From the NCBI GenBank assembly GCA_022826745.1, contig JAJDUI010000015.1:1-64000 (forward strand): DNA of 64,000 bases. The letters run 5' to 3'. This document shows positions 52,967 to 61,579 of the stretch, one piece after another (positions within the stretch are counted from its first letter, which is position 1; every line of letters begins with the position of its first letter). The position numbers were made by a program, and so were the translations under genes. The DNA is from Thermoanaerobaculia bacterium (lineage in GTDB: Bacteria > Acidobacteriota > Thermoanaerobaculia > Multivoradales > Multivoraceae). Below the pieces are notes generated by a model that was not told where the DNA came from, ran no database searches, and saw only the letters and a program-made list of their open reading frames with translations.

Positions 52967-53995
52967 TCAGTCGACGCGGTCCCGCCTTTCCTTGAGCTCG
53001 CGGAAGGTCGTCAGCACCAGGCCCTCGTCCTCGATCGCCTGCTGCACACGGGGGTCGAGCATCGCCAGCATGTCGCCCTTGCGGCTGGGACCTGAGCTCG
53101 AGATGTACTCGAAGTTCTCGCTCGGGTCGGTCGAGTGCAGGATGACCATCGTCACGCCGGGGCGCAGGTCGCGCAGGGTCTGGACGTAGCGTTCGACCTT
53201 GTAGTCCGTCAACTCCTCGTCGGTGGCGTCGGCGCCGCTCTCCGGGACCCATCCGTAGCTCACGGTGTGGAGGTCGTCGAGGACGGGCAGGCCGGCGTCC
53301 CAGATCCGCTCGCCGAGTTCGGTCGCGCGGCCGAGTCCGGGCGGCGTGTCGCGTCCCTGGGCCTGGTACTCGGCCTCGAGGATCTCGTTGTGGCCGCCGG
53401 GGAACATGAGCGGGATGCCTTCCTCGATGCCGACCTCGATGTAGCGCTCGAGGAAGTCCATCGTGGCGAACAGGGTGCCCATGTGCGAGTCGAGGTGCGT
53501 CGGCTCGAAGCCCATCGTCCGGGCGCGGCGGATCTGCTCGCGGATCTCCGCTTCCACCTCGTCGGGGGAGGCGTGGGCGACGACCTCGGCGACGCTCGAC
53601 CAGAGCGCGCCCTCCGGGTCGACCAGGCCCGGCGCCGCTTCGCGGCCGACCAGGGGTCCCCATCGGTAGTCGTCCCATTCGGCAGTCAGCGTCAGATGGA
53701 GGCCGGCATCGATGCCCGGGTTCTCCTCCAGGCTTCGCACGAGTTGCGGCACCCAGGGGCAGGGCATCATGACGCTCATCGAATTCGCGGCACCCTCCAG
53801 GATCGAGCGGAGGGCGCCGACGTTCGAGTCGTGCGACATGCCGGCGTCGTCGACGTGCAGGATGACGGCGCGGGTACCGGCCGGGAAGCCGAGTTTCTCG
53901 GCGTAGGTCTGCGCTTCGGCCTGGCAGCCGGCGACGAGGACCGAGGCGAGGCAGAGCGTGAGAACGACGGCGGCGGTCCGGTACACCTTCCTCAT
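52967..53995 (-). CDS. ChbG/YdjC-family deacetylase lipoprotein
   Basis: A 342-residue lipoprotein (VLVAGC, Cys about 24) with the YdjC/ChbG carbohydrate-deacetylase fold. The metal site shows HVDDAG (Asp-Asp), HLDSHMG (two His) and HLTLTAEW. ChbG deacetylates chitooligosaccharides; YdjC-type enzymes often act on N-acetylated sugars. ATG 53995 is preceded by a strong AGGAGG. It is downstream of pafA (19 bp), so it is probably in the same mRNA. Confidence 0.88.
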   Translation of the reverse strand: MRKVYRTAAVVLTLCLASVLVAGCQAEAQTYAEKLGFPAGTRAVILHVDDAGMSHDSNVGALRSILEGAANSMSVMMPCPWVPQLVRSLEENPGIDAGLHLTLTAEWDDYRWGPLVGREAAPGLVDPEGALWSSVAEVVAHASPDEVEAEIREQIRRARTMGFEPTHLDSHMGTLFATMDFLERYIEVGIEEGIPLMFPGGHNEILEAEYQAQGRDTPPGLGRATELGERIWDAGLPVLDDLHTVSYGWVPESGADATDEELTDYKVERYVQTLRDLRPGVTMVILHSTDPSENFEYISSSGPSRKGDMLAMLDPRVQQAIEDEGLVLTTFRELKERRDRVD

Positions 53996-54014
53996 GGCGT
54001 CTTCCTCCTGAGGG

Positions 54015-55661
54015 TCATGAATCGCCCAGCCTGTCGACGCCGTCGAACCCTTCGAAGCCGGCGACGCCGTCGACATCGAGGCCCAGGATCGAGGCCAGAG
54101 TGGGCGCCATGTCGACCGTGTTCGCCCGTTCCTCGACAACGCGGCCGGCGCCACCCGGGAGGCGGAAGATCAGCGGCACGTGCGTGTCGTAGTGGTAGGG
54201 AGACCCGTGGCTGGCGACGATGACGGAAGCGGGCACGGGCAGCACGTTCGGTTCGGGAATCGCGATCAGGTCCGGCCCCCGGTCGTCGCGGTGGCTGTTC
54301 AGGTAGAGCTCGTGGAGCGGTTTGGCCGGGTCGAGATCGGCGGCGCGGACGACTTCGACGATCAGCGGGCAGGCGGACATCACGTCGATGATCTCGTCCT
54401 CGACCGCCGCCTTGTCGATGCCGGCCGCCGCGATCGCCTCCCGGTCCAGGTAGAAGGTCGACGTCAGGAGCTTCGCGTCGCCGAACCGCTTCTCGATGCG
54501 TGTTTGCAGGCGCTGCAGGCAGAGGGTCTGTTCGGTGCCGAAACGGCCGCCGTCGCCGCCGTCGCGCACCACGAGTTCGGGGACTTCGCCGACACCGTGG
54601 TCGCCGGAGAACGCGACGACCACGTTCTCCATACCGATCCGCTCATCGACGAAGTCGAGGAGCTTGCCGATCGAGCGATCGAGCCGGAGGATCGTGTCCA
54701 GGGTCTCGGGGGCGTTCGGGCCGTAGCCGTGGCCCACCGTGTCGAGGGCCGAGAAGCTGACCGCGAGCAGGTCGGGAACCTCGTCGGCGCCCAGATCCTC
54801 CGCTTCGATCAGGACCTCGGCGAAGTCCCCCAGGTAGTCGTCGACGAAGGGCGACCGGTAGATGTCGCCGTAGAACGCGTCGCGCTCGACGGTGAAGCCG
54901 CCGACCGCGTGGGGGAACGTGTCGATGACGGGGCCGCGGTCGAGCGGTTCGATGTCGTAGGCGGACGTGTGGTCCAGGGGGAGGAGCGGGTTCCAGGCGT
55001 TGGCGAAGTTGCTGCGCAGCCGGTCCTCGTCGTTGAAGGCTTCGACCCAGCCGTGCCGGGACTCCTCGTCGCCGTAGTAGGTCGAGGTGACGAAGCCGCC
55101 GGTGGAGCGGCTGTACCACCAGGCGCCGTCCGCGTGGTGTCCGCCCATGAGGATCGCCGCGCGGTCCTTGGCGCTGGCTGCGTACACCTTTGCCTCCGGG
55201 TATGCGGCCTTCAACAGGTCGCCGAGAGCCGGCACCAGGAGGTTGCGCGGCGAGACGCCGTGGTCCGGGTCGGCGCAGCAGTAGACATCCTCGCCGCGCT
55301 CGCGGTCGAACCAGGAGTTGCCGACGACGCCGTGCCGCTTCGGAAACGCGCCAGTGGAGAGCGTGGCGTGGCCGGGGGCGGTTTCGGTGGCGGCGTGGAA
55401 ATGATGGGTGTCGGTGAAGACGATGCCCTCGCGGAGCAGCCGCGCAAGCCCGTGGTTCAGAAGGGTGTCGAAGCGCTCCAGGTAGTCGCCGCGCATCTGG
55501 TCGACGACGATGATCAGGACGAGTCGCGGCGTCCCTTCGGGGACGGCCGCGCCGGCGGGCTCTTCGCCGGTCGCTGCGGCTTCGGGAGCGTCCGCTGGAG
55601 CGCCACAGGCCAGGGCGAACAACAGCGCGGCCAACGCGGGCAACAATGCGAGCTTCTTCAT
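54015..55661 (-). CDS. PafA-type alkaline phosphatase family lipoprotein
   Basis: A 548-residue exported alkaline-phosphatase superfamily enzyme. A lipoprotein signal (LLFALAC, Cys19) precedes the catalytic domain: VVDQMRGDYLERF (metal-binding Asp54) and the nucleophile region TETAPGHATLSTG (likely Thr94). Further metal ligands are in AFSGDHGVGE. Length and motifs match PafA (546 residues in Elizabethkingia), a phosphate-irrepressible phosphomonoesterase. ATG start, ATGA-overlapping with phyH. No Pho-box is visible to me. Confidence 0.9.
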   Translation of the reverse strand: MKKLALLPALAALLFALACGAPADAPEAAATGEEPAGAAVPEGTPRLVLIIVVDQMRGDYLERFDTLLNHGLARLLREGIVFTDTHHFHAATETAPGHATLSTGAFPKRHGVVGNSWFDRERGEDVYCCADPDHGVSPRNLLVPALGDLLKAAYPEAKVYAASAKDRAAILMGGHHADGAWWYSRSTGGFVTSTYYGDEESRHGWVEAFNDEDRLRSNFANAWNPLLPLDHTSAYDIEPLDRGPVIDTFPHAVGGFTVERDAFYGDIYRSPFVDDYLGDFAEVLIEAEDLGADEVPDLLAVSFSALDTVGHGYGPNAPETLDTILRLDRSIGKLLDFVDERIGMENVVVAFSGDHGVGEVPELVVRDGGDGGRFGTEQTLCLQRLQTRIEKRFGDAKLLTSTFYLDREAIAAAGIDKAAVEDEIIDVMSACPLIVEVVRAADLDPAKPLHELYLNSHRDDRGPDLIAIPEPNVLPVPASVIVASHGSPYHYDTHVPLIFRLPGGAGRVVEERANTVDMAPTLASILGLDVDGVAGFEGFDGVDRLGDS

Positions 55662-56401
55662 GTCTGGAGCGCCTTCAGGGGATGACGGCCATCGACGTGG
55701 CCCATGAACGGGGGATGGATGCCGTAACCGATCAGTTCCTGGATCGTCACGGACAGATTCGATACTTCGCCGGCCGGCACTCCCAGAATGAAGTTCTCCT
55801 GCTGGCGGGCCCAGGCGGGGCAGTACTGGATGGTGAGTCCGAGCCGCGAACCAGCCGAGCGGTTCTCGCCGCCGCCGTGGAAGAGGGTGCCGAGGAAGAT
55901 GAGCAGGGAGCCGGCGGGCATGATGACCGGCGTGGCTTCCTGCTCGTCGGGCCGCTCGCCGTTCCAGCGGTGGCTGCCCGGCACGATGCGGGTGGCGCCG
56001 TTGTCTTCCGTGAAGTCGTCGAGCGCCCAGATCGTGCTGACGCCGAGCGCCTTCCTGGGCCGCGGCAGCGGATAGAACGAGTCGTCGTGGTGAAGGTCCT
56101 GCGCGGCCTCGCCCGGGTGGATCAGGATGGCGTGGGCCACCGAGAGCAGAAAGCCGGGTCCGAGCGTCGCCTCGCAGGCCGCCATCACCGCGGGGTGCGC
56201 GACCAGCGCATCGAACAGCCGCGACTTCGCGAGCAGGCCGTAGACCCGTTGCGTGTTGTGACCCTCAAACGGGTTGCGGCCGAACAGGTGGCGCTCGAAG
56301 TGGGGTTGGAGCACGCCACGCAGCGCCGTCTGTTGCTCGCGGTCGAGCACCCCTTCCAGGATGACGTAGCCGTTCTCTTCGAGCTGTTCGAGGTGGTCCA
56401 C
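55658..56401 (-). CDS. phytanoyl-CoA dioxygenase (PhyH) family protein
   Basis: A 247-residue Fe(II)/2-oxoglutarate dioxygenase of the PhyH fold. The HxD motif is LHHDDSF (His, Asp) and the distal His/Arg are in FHGGGENRS...R. It hydroxylates a small molecule or acyl chain; family substrates range widely. ATG start. It heads the phyH-pafA-ydjC unit, with its stop coupled to pafA. Divergent from the ornithine-cyclodeaminase-like gene with 29 bp between. Confidence 0.9.
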   Translation of the reverse strand: MDHLEQLEENGYVILEGVLDREQQTALRGVLQPHFERHLFGRNPFEGHNTQRVYGLLAKSRLFDALVAHPAVMAACEATLGPGFLLSVAHAILIHPGEAAQDLHHDDSFYPLPRPRKALGVSTIWALDDFTEDNGATRIVPGSHRWNGERPDEQEATPVIMPAGSLLIFLGTLFHGGGENRSAGSRLGLTIQYCPAWARQQENFILGVPAGEVSNLSVTIQELIGYGIHPPFMGHVDGRHPLKALQT

Positions 56402-56430
56402 GGACGATGAGACTATCCTCCGCTAGCTGC

Positions 56431-57375
56431 ATGAAGATCTTCGACGCTGCCCGGACGGCCGAACTTCTGCCCTGGGGGGCTGTGGTGGATGCGCTCGGAG
56501 TGGGCTTCCGCGACGGCTGCGAGATGCCGGTACGCCATCACCACGGCGTCGAGGCGCCGGCCGGCGATCCCGAAGCGACGCTGCTCCTGATGCCCGCGTG
56601 GACGGTCGGCGGCTACCTCGGCGTCAAGGTGGCGTCCGTGTTCCCCGGCAATTCCTCCCGCGGGCTGGGCGCCGTCCAGGCCAGCTACATTCTGGCCTCC
56701 GGAGTGACCGGGGAGCCGCTGGCCCTGATCGACGGCCTCGAACTGACGCTGCGGCGCACCGCGGCGGCGTCGGCTCTGGCTGCGCGGTTCCTGGCGCGGC
56801 CGGATTCCCGCCGGCTGCTCGTCGTCGGCACGGGCAACCTGGCGCCCCACCTGGCCGGGGCTCACGCGGCCGTGAACCCGGACCTCGAGGTCGAGTTCTG
56901 GGGGCGGCGGCCTGAGCGGGCTCTCGCGGCGTCGCGGTCGCCGTTGCTTGAAGGGCTCGTGACGGGGACGGCGACCGACCTGGAGGCGGCGGTCCGCGCC
57001 GCCGACATCGTGAGCACCGCGACCCTGGCCACGGCACCCCTGCTCTTCGGCGACTGGCTCCGGCCGGGCGTGCACGTCGACCTGGTCGGCGGCTTCACGC
57101 CGGCGATGCGCGAGGCGGACGACGAGGCCGTGCGCCGCTCGACCGTCTTCGTCGACACTCGGGAAGGCGCCCTGGTCGAGGCCGGTGATCTCACACAGCC
57201 GATCGAGTCCGGCGCACTGAGGGCCGAAGACGTCGCGGCCGACTTCTACGACCTCTGCCGCGGCGGGCACGGGGGCCGCCGGGTTGCTTCCGAGATCACG
57301 CTGTTCAAGTCGGTCGGCGCCGCGCTCGAGGACCTGTTCGCGGCCATCCTGTTGTGGGAGCGAAGTGGTGGCTGA
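56431..57375 (+). CDS. ornithine cyclodeaminase/mu-crystallin family protein
   Basis: A 314-residue NAD(P)-binding protein of the ornithine cyclodeaminase/mu-crystallin family. It has LSLMPAW-like N-terminal substrate binding (LLLMPAWTVGGYLGVKV), GLELTLRRTAA, and a Rossmann motif GTGNLAPH. Family members include ornithine cyclodeaminase, alanine dehydrogenase and Delta1-pyrroline-2-carboxylate reductase; substrate unresolved. ATG 56431 is preferred over an earlier in-frame ATG whose extra residues do not fit the family. Confidence 0.88.
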   Translation: MKIFDAARTAELLPWGAVVDALGVGFRDGCEMPVRHHHGVEAPAGDPEATLLLMPAWTVGGYLGVKVASVFPGNSSRGLGAVQASYILASGVTGEPLALIDGLELTLRRTAAASALAARFLARPDSRRLLVVGTGNLAPHLAGAHAAVNPDLEVEFWGRRPERALAASRSPLLEGLVTGTATDLEAAVRAADIVSTATLATAPLLFGDWLRPGVHVDLVGGFTPAMREADDEAVRRSTVFVDTREGALVEAGDLTQPIESGALRAEDVAADFYDLCRGGHGGRRVASEITLFKSVGAALEDLFAAILLWERSGG

Positions 57376-57399
57376 TCCGCGGGCTAGACTCCCTTGCCT

Positions 57400-59550
57400 A
57401 TGCCCAAGGTACCTGCCGCCGTCCTTCTCGTGGCCGCTCTCGCGGTGACCTCCTGCAACGCCCCCGCGGCCGGCCCCGGCGATCCGCCGCTGGCCGAGGC
57501 CCGTCCCCACGAGCTCGAGACGCACGGCGACGTGCGGGTCGACGAGTACTACTGGCTGCGTGAGCGCGAGAACCCGGAGGTGATCTCCTATCTCGAGGCC
57601 GAGAACGCCTGGGTCGACGCCGCGCTGGGGCATACCGAGGCGCTCCAGGAGCGCGTGTTCTCCGAGATTCGCAGCCGGGTCGTCGAGGACGATTCGTCGG
57701 TTCCCTACCGTGACGGCGACTACTGGTACTACACCCGCTACGAGCAGGGGAAGCAGTACCCGATCCACTGCCGCCGGCCCGCGGACGGCGACATCTTCGG
57801 CGGCGACCAGGATCCCGAGGCGGAGGAAGTGCTGGTCGACGTCAACGAGGTCGCCGAGGGCAAGGAATACACCGCGGTCCGGCCCGCGGTCAGTCCGGAC
57901 CACCGGATCCTGGCCTACGGCGTCGACGACGTGGGGCGCCGCTTCTACACCGTTCGCTTCAGGAACCTGGAGACCGGTGAAACCCTCCCGGACGAGATCC
58001 CCGACGTGACCGCAAATCTGGTCTGGGCCGCTGACAGCGCGACCCTGTTCTACGTCCGGCAGGATCCCGACACGCTCCGCGCCTACCAGGTGTACCGGCA
58101 CCGGCTCGGTTCCGACGCGGCCGACGAACTGGTCTACGAGGAGCCGGACGAGACCTTCAGCGTGTTCCTCGGGCGGAGTCAGTCGCGCGAGTACCTGATG
58201 GCGACGTCGAGCCATACGCTGCGCACCGAGGTGCGCGTCCTGCGGGCGGACGATCCCGGCGGCGACTTCGCCGTCTTCGAGCCGCGTGGCGAACGTCACG
58301 AGTACAGCGTGGACCACCTTGGGGACCGGTTCTGGGTGCGCACGAACGATGGCGCGCCGAACTTCCGGCTCATGTCGACCGCCGAGAACGACACCGGCCG
58401 CGACGCCTGGCGCGAGGAGTTGCCGAACCGCGACGACGTGCTCTTCGAGGGCTTCGAGCTGTTCGACCGTTTCCTCGTGCTGGCCGAGCGGCGCGACGGC
58501 CTGGAGCAGCTCCGGATCGAGCCGATGGGGGGCGACGGACCGGACGGACACGACCTGGACTTCGGCGAGCCGACCTATTCGTCCGGCCTCGGCGTCAACC
58601 CGGACCCGTCCTCCGGGACGCTTCGCTACGTCTACCAGTCGCTGACCACGCCGAGGTCCGTGTTCGACTACGACCCGGCGACGCGCGAGAAGACCCTGCG
58701 CAAGCAGGACCAGGTGCTCGGAGGCTTCGATTCCGCCAACTACCGGAGCGAACGGCTCTGGGCGACCGCGGGCGACGGCACCCGGGTGCCGGTGTCCCTC
58801 GTCTACCGGCCCGACCTGCGCCCCGAGGAGGGCGGCAGCCCGCTGCTGCTCTATGGCTACGGTTCCTACGGCGCCAGCATGGACGCGTCGTTCAGTTCGC
58901 CGCTTCTGAGCCTGATCGACCGGGGCTTCGTCTATGCGATCGCCCACATCCGCGGCGGCGAGGAGATGGGCCGCTCCTGGTACGAGAACGGCAAGCTCCT
59001 CCACAAGAAGAACACGTTCACCGACTTCATCGCCGCCGCCGAGCACCTTGCGGCCGAGGGATACGCCGACCCGGACCGGATCTACGCGATGGGCGGCAGC
59101 GCCGGCGGTCTGCTGGTGGGTGCGGTGTTCACGATGCGGCCCGACCTCTGGGACGGCGTCGTGGCCCGGGTGCCCTTCGTCGACGTCGTGACCACGATGC
59201 TCGACGCGAGCATCCCGCTCACGACCTTCGAGTGGGACGAGTGGGGAGACCCGAGGGTGCGCGAGTACTACGACTACATGCTCTCCTACTCGCCCTACGA
59301 CAACGTGGAGGCGCGCGACTACCCCCACCTGCTCGTGACCACCGGCCTGCACGACTCGCAGGTCCAGTACTGGGAGCCGGCGAAGTGGGTGGCGCGGCTG
59401 CGGGCCAACAAGACGGACGACAACCTCCTGTTGCTCGAGACGAACATGGGCGCCGGCCACGGCGGCGCTTCCGGACGCTATGACCGCTACCGCGAAACGG
59501 CCCTGGTCTACGCGTTTCTGCTCGACCTGGCCGGTCTCGGCGATTCCTAG
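57400..59550 (+). CDS. ptrB: oligopeptidase B (S9 prolyl oligopeptidase family) lipoprotein
   Basis: A 716-residue serine peptidase. A lipoprotein-like signal (ALAVTSC) precedes a seven-bladed beta-propeller from about residue 60 to 400 and an alpha/beta-hydrolase domain with the nucleophile Ser567 in GGSAGG. The catalytic His lies in GAGHGG near the C-terminus and the Asp in TGLHDSQV. The length and IRGGEEMG block match oligopeptidase B, which cleaves after basic residues. ATG at 57400; a TTG two codons upstream is less likely. Confidence 0.92.
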   Translation: MPKVPAAVLLVAALAVTSCNAPAAGPGDPPLAEARPHELETHGDVRVDEYYWLRERENPEVISYLEAENAWVDAALGHTEALQERVFSEIRSRVVEDDSSVPYRDGDYWYYTRYEQGKQYPIHCRRPADGDIFGGDQDPEAEEVLVDVNEVAEGKEYTAVRPAVSPDHRILAYGVDDVGRRFYTVRFRNLETGETLPDEIPDVTANLVWAADSATLFYVRQDPDTLRAYQVYRHRLGSDAADELVYEEPDETFSVFLGRSQSREYLMATSSHTLRTEVRVLRADDPGGDFAVFEPRGERHEYSVDHLGDRFWVRTNDGAPNFRLMSTAENDTGRDAWREELPNRDDVLFEGFELFDRFLVLAERRDGLEQLRIEPMGGDGPDGHDLDFGEPTYSSGLGVNPDPSSGTLRYVYQSLTTPRSVFDYDPATREKTLRKQDQVLGGFDSANYRSERLWATAGDGTRVPVSLVYRPDLRPEEGGSPLLLYGYGSYGASMDASFSSPLLSLIDRGFVYAIAHIRGGEEMGRSWYENGKLLHKKNTFTDFIAAAEHLAAEGYADPDRIYAMGGSAGGLLVGAVFTMRPDLWDGVVARVPFVDVVTTMLDASIPLTTFEWDEWGDPRVREYYDYMLSYSPYDNVEARDYPHLLVTTGLHDSQVQYWEPAKWVARLRANKTDDNLLLLETNMGAGHGGASGRYDRYRETALVYAFLLDLAGLGDS

Positions 59551-59619
59551 TCGAGACGGGGCGGGAGGCGAACGTGGCGGCGCTGCGCGAAGAGACGGTG
59601 GACGCCTGAGGAAGGGAAC

Positions 59620-59961
59620 ATGGCGATCGACTTCAGCGACCGGCGGGAGAAGCTCAAGCGGCAGCAGGCCGGGAGCCTGCGCTTCGTGCGCGTCGTCGTG
59701 CGCATCGCGCTCCTCTTCGCGATCGGCGCGCTGGCCGTGTTGCAGGGCTTCTCGCCGGCCTCGTGGCTGCTCCTGGGGCTGCTCCTCGTCTGGGGAGCGT
59801 CCATGCCGTTCCTGCTGCGCGGCATCCTGCGGCGGGTACAGGCGCTCGACCATCTGGAGAGGTGGCAGCGGCTGGCCCTGATCTGGACCGCGGCGCTCAT
59901 CCTGATCGGTGGTTTCGCCGTGCTGGCACGGTACGTCCTGCTTCCTTCGGCGCCCGGCTGA
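59620..59961 (+). CDS. small polytopic membrane protein
   Basis: A 113-residue protein with three predicted membrane segments (VVVRIALLFAIGALAVLQ, SWLLLGLLLVWGASM, ALIWTAALILIGGFAVLA) and a charged N-terminus. No family recognised. ATG start with GAGGAAGGGAA upstream. It ends 3 bp before the arsenate-reductase-like gene and probably shares its mRNA, though no functional link is known. Confidence 0.7.
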   Translation: MAIDFSDRREKLKRQQAGSLRFVRVVVRIALLFAIGALAVLQGFSPASWLLLGLLLVWGASMPFLLRGILRRVQALDHLERWQRLALIWTAALILIGGFAVLARYVLLPSAPG

Positions 59962-59964
59962 TTC

Positions 59965-60405
59965 ATGAGCGAACCGGAAGGGAACGCGGAGTCCCGCAGA
60001 CTGGTGCTGTTCGTCTGTACCGGCAACGCGGCCCGTTCCCAGATGGCGGAAGGGCTGCTCCGGCGCCGCTTCGGCGACCGCTACCGGGCCCGGTCCGCGG
60101 GCACGCGGCCAGCGGGCCTGGACCCCCTTGCCGTGGAGGCGATGGCGGAGATCGGAATCGATATCGCCGGACAGCGCTCCAAGTCGGTTGAGGAGTGTCT
60201 CGCGGACGAGAGTGCGGTCGACATCGCGGTCACGGTCTGCGATCACGCGCGGGCGAACTGCCCCTACGTGCCGGCACTGGAGCGGCTCCACCGGCAGTTC
60301 GAGGATCCGGCGGCCGTCCAGGATCCGGAAGCGCGCGCCAGGGCGTTCCGCGAGGTCCGCGACCAGATAGAGACCTGGATCGAAGTCGAGTTCGGGGAGA
60401 ACTGA
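59965..60405 (+). CDS. arsC: thioredoxin-coupled arsenate reductase (low-MW PTPase fold)
   Basis: A 146-residue ArsC of the LMW protein tyrosine phosphatase family. The P-loop is VCTGNAARSQ (catalytic Cys18). The redox cysteines Cys92 and Cys99 (VCDHARANCP) match the spacing of S. aureus pI258 ArsC (10/82/89). It reduces arsenate to arsenite with thioredoxin. The N-terminal ten residues are extra. No other ars genes are nearby, so a phosphatase role cannot be excluded. ATG start. Confidence 0.88.
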   Translation: MSEPEGNAESRRLVLFVCTGNAARSQMAEGLLRRRFGDRYRARSAGTRPAGLDPLAVEAMAEIGIDIAGQRSKSVEECLADESAVDIAVTVCDHARANCPYVPALERLHRQFEDPAAVQDPEARARAFREVRDQIETWIEVEFGEN

Positions 60406-60409
60406 CCGG

Positions 60410-61579
60410 ATGGACTTCACGCTTACCGGACAGCAGCGGGCGCTGTGCGAGGGAATCGCGCGCACCTGCGCCGGCTTCGACGACGAGTACTGGCTCGAGG
60501 TCGACAACGAGGTGCGGTTCCCGAACGAATTCCACCGTGCCATGGCGGAGTGCGGCGCTCTCGGTATCGCCATGCCGGAGGCGTACGGCGGTTCCGGTCT
60601 GGGCGTCACGGAGGCGGCTCTGGTGATGCACGAGGTGGCCCGCGCCGGCGGCGGCATGAGCGCGGCGTCCGCCATCCACATCAACATCTTCGGTCCGCAT
60701 CCGATCGTCGTCTTCGGGACGGAAGAGCAGCGACAGAGGTTCCTGCCGGAACTGATCGAGGGTCGGGCGAAGACCTGCTTCGCGGTCACCGAGCCCGACG
60801 CGGGTCTGGAAACCACGGCGATCACGACCCGCGCCGAGCGGCAGCCGGACGGCGGCTACGTCGTCCATGGCCGCAAGATCTGGACCACGACCGCCCAGGA
60901 GGCCGACCGGATCATGCTCCTCGCGCGCACGACGCCCAGGGCCGAGACGGGGAAGGCGACCAAGGGACTGTCACTGTTCTACACGACGCTCGACCGGTCG
61001 CAGGTCGAGGTCCGGCGGATCCCGAAGATGGGTCGGGCCGCCGTGGACTCGAACGAGCTGTTCATCGACGGCCTCGAGATACCGGCCGAAGATCGGATCG
61101 GCGAAGAGGGGCGGGGCTTCGAGTACATCCTGCACAGCCTGAACCCGGAGCGGATCCTGATCGGCATCGAGGCGGTCGGCGTGGGCCGCAACGCGCTGGA
61201 GCGGGCAGCGGACTACGCCCGCGAGCGCAGGGTCTTCGGCCGGCCGATCGGCCAGAACCAGTCGATCCAGCATCCGCTGGCGGAGTGCTGGATGGAGCTG
61301 GAGGCCGCGTTTCTCATGGCGATGCAGGCCGCGTCGCTCTACGACCGCGACGAACCCTGCGGCCACTACGCGAACGCCGCGAAGTACCTCGGCGCCGAAG
61401 CCGGCTTCAAGGCCTGCACCCAGGCGGTCATGACCCACGGCGGCATGGGCTACGCCAAGGAGTTTCACGTCGAGCGGCTGATGCGGGAAGTCATGATCCC
61501 ACGACTCGCCCCGGTGAGCCCGGAGCTCATCCTCTGCCACATCGCCGAGAAAGTGCTCGGCCTGCCGAAGAGCTACTGA
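60410..61579 (+). CDS. acyl-CoA dehydrogenase
   Basis: A 389-residue FAD-dependent acyl-CoA dehydrogenase. It has the family layout, with FAD-binding CFAVTEPDAG and KIWTTTAQ, and the C-terminal block RVFGRPIGQNQSIQHPLAE. The MTHGGMGYAKEFHVER motif ends the catalytic helical domain. It introduces a trans-2 double bond into acyl-CoA. ATG start, 4 bp after arsC. Its stop overlaps the convergent folK by 7 bp. Chain-length specificity is unknown. Confidence 0.94.
   Translation: MDFTLTGQQRALCEGIARTCAGFDDEYWLEVDNEVRFPNEFHRAMAECGALGIAMPEAYGGSGLGVTEAALVMHEVARAGGGMSAASAIHINIFGPHPIVVFGTEEQRQRFLPELIEGRAKTCFAVTEPDAGLETTAITTRAERQPDGGYVVHGRKIWTTTAQEADRIMLLARTTPRAETGKATKGLSLFYTTLDRSQVEVRRIPKMGRAAVDSNELFIDGLEIPAEDRIGEEGRGFEYILHSLNPERILIGIEAVGVGRNALERAADYARERRVFGRPIGQNQSIQHPLAECWMELEAAFLMAMQAASLYDRDEPCGHYANAAKYLGAEAGFKACTQAVMTHGGMGYAKEFHVERLMREVMIPRLAPVSPELILCHIAEKVLGLPKSY

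Noticed and set aside
56413..60825. 1,470-residue minus-strand open frame
   Set aside because: Antisense to ornithine-cyclodeaminase-like, oligopeptidase B, arsC and acyl-CoA dehydrogenase genes, all with clear domains. His/Arg/Val-rich composition is typical of a GC shadow.
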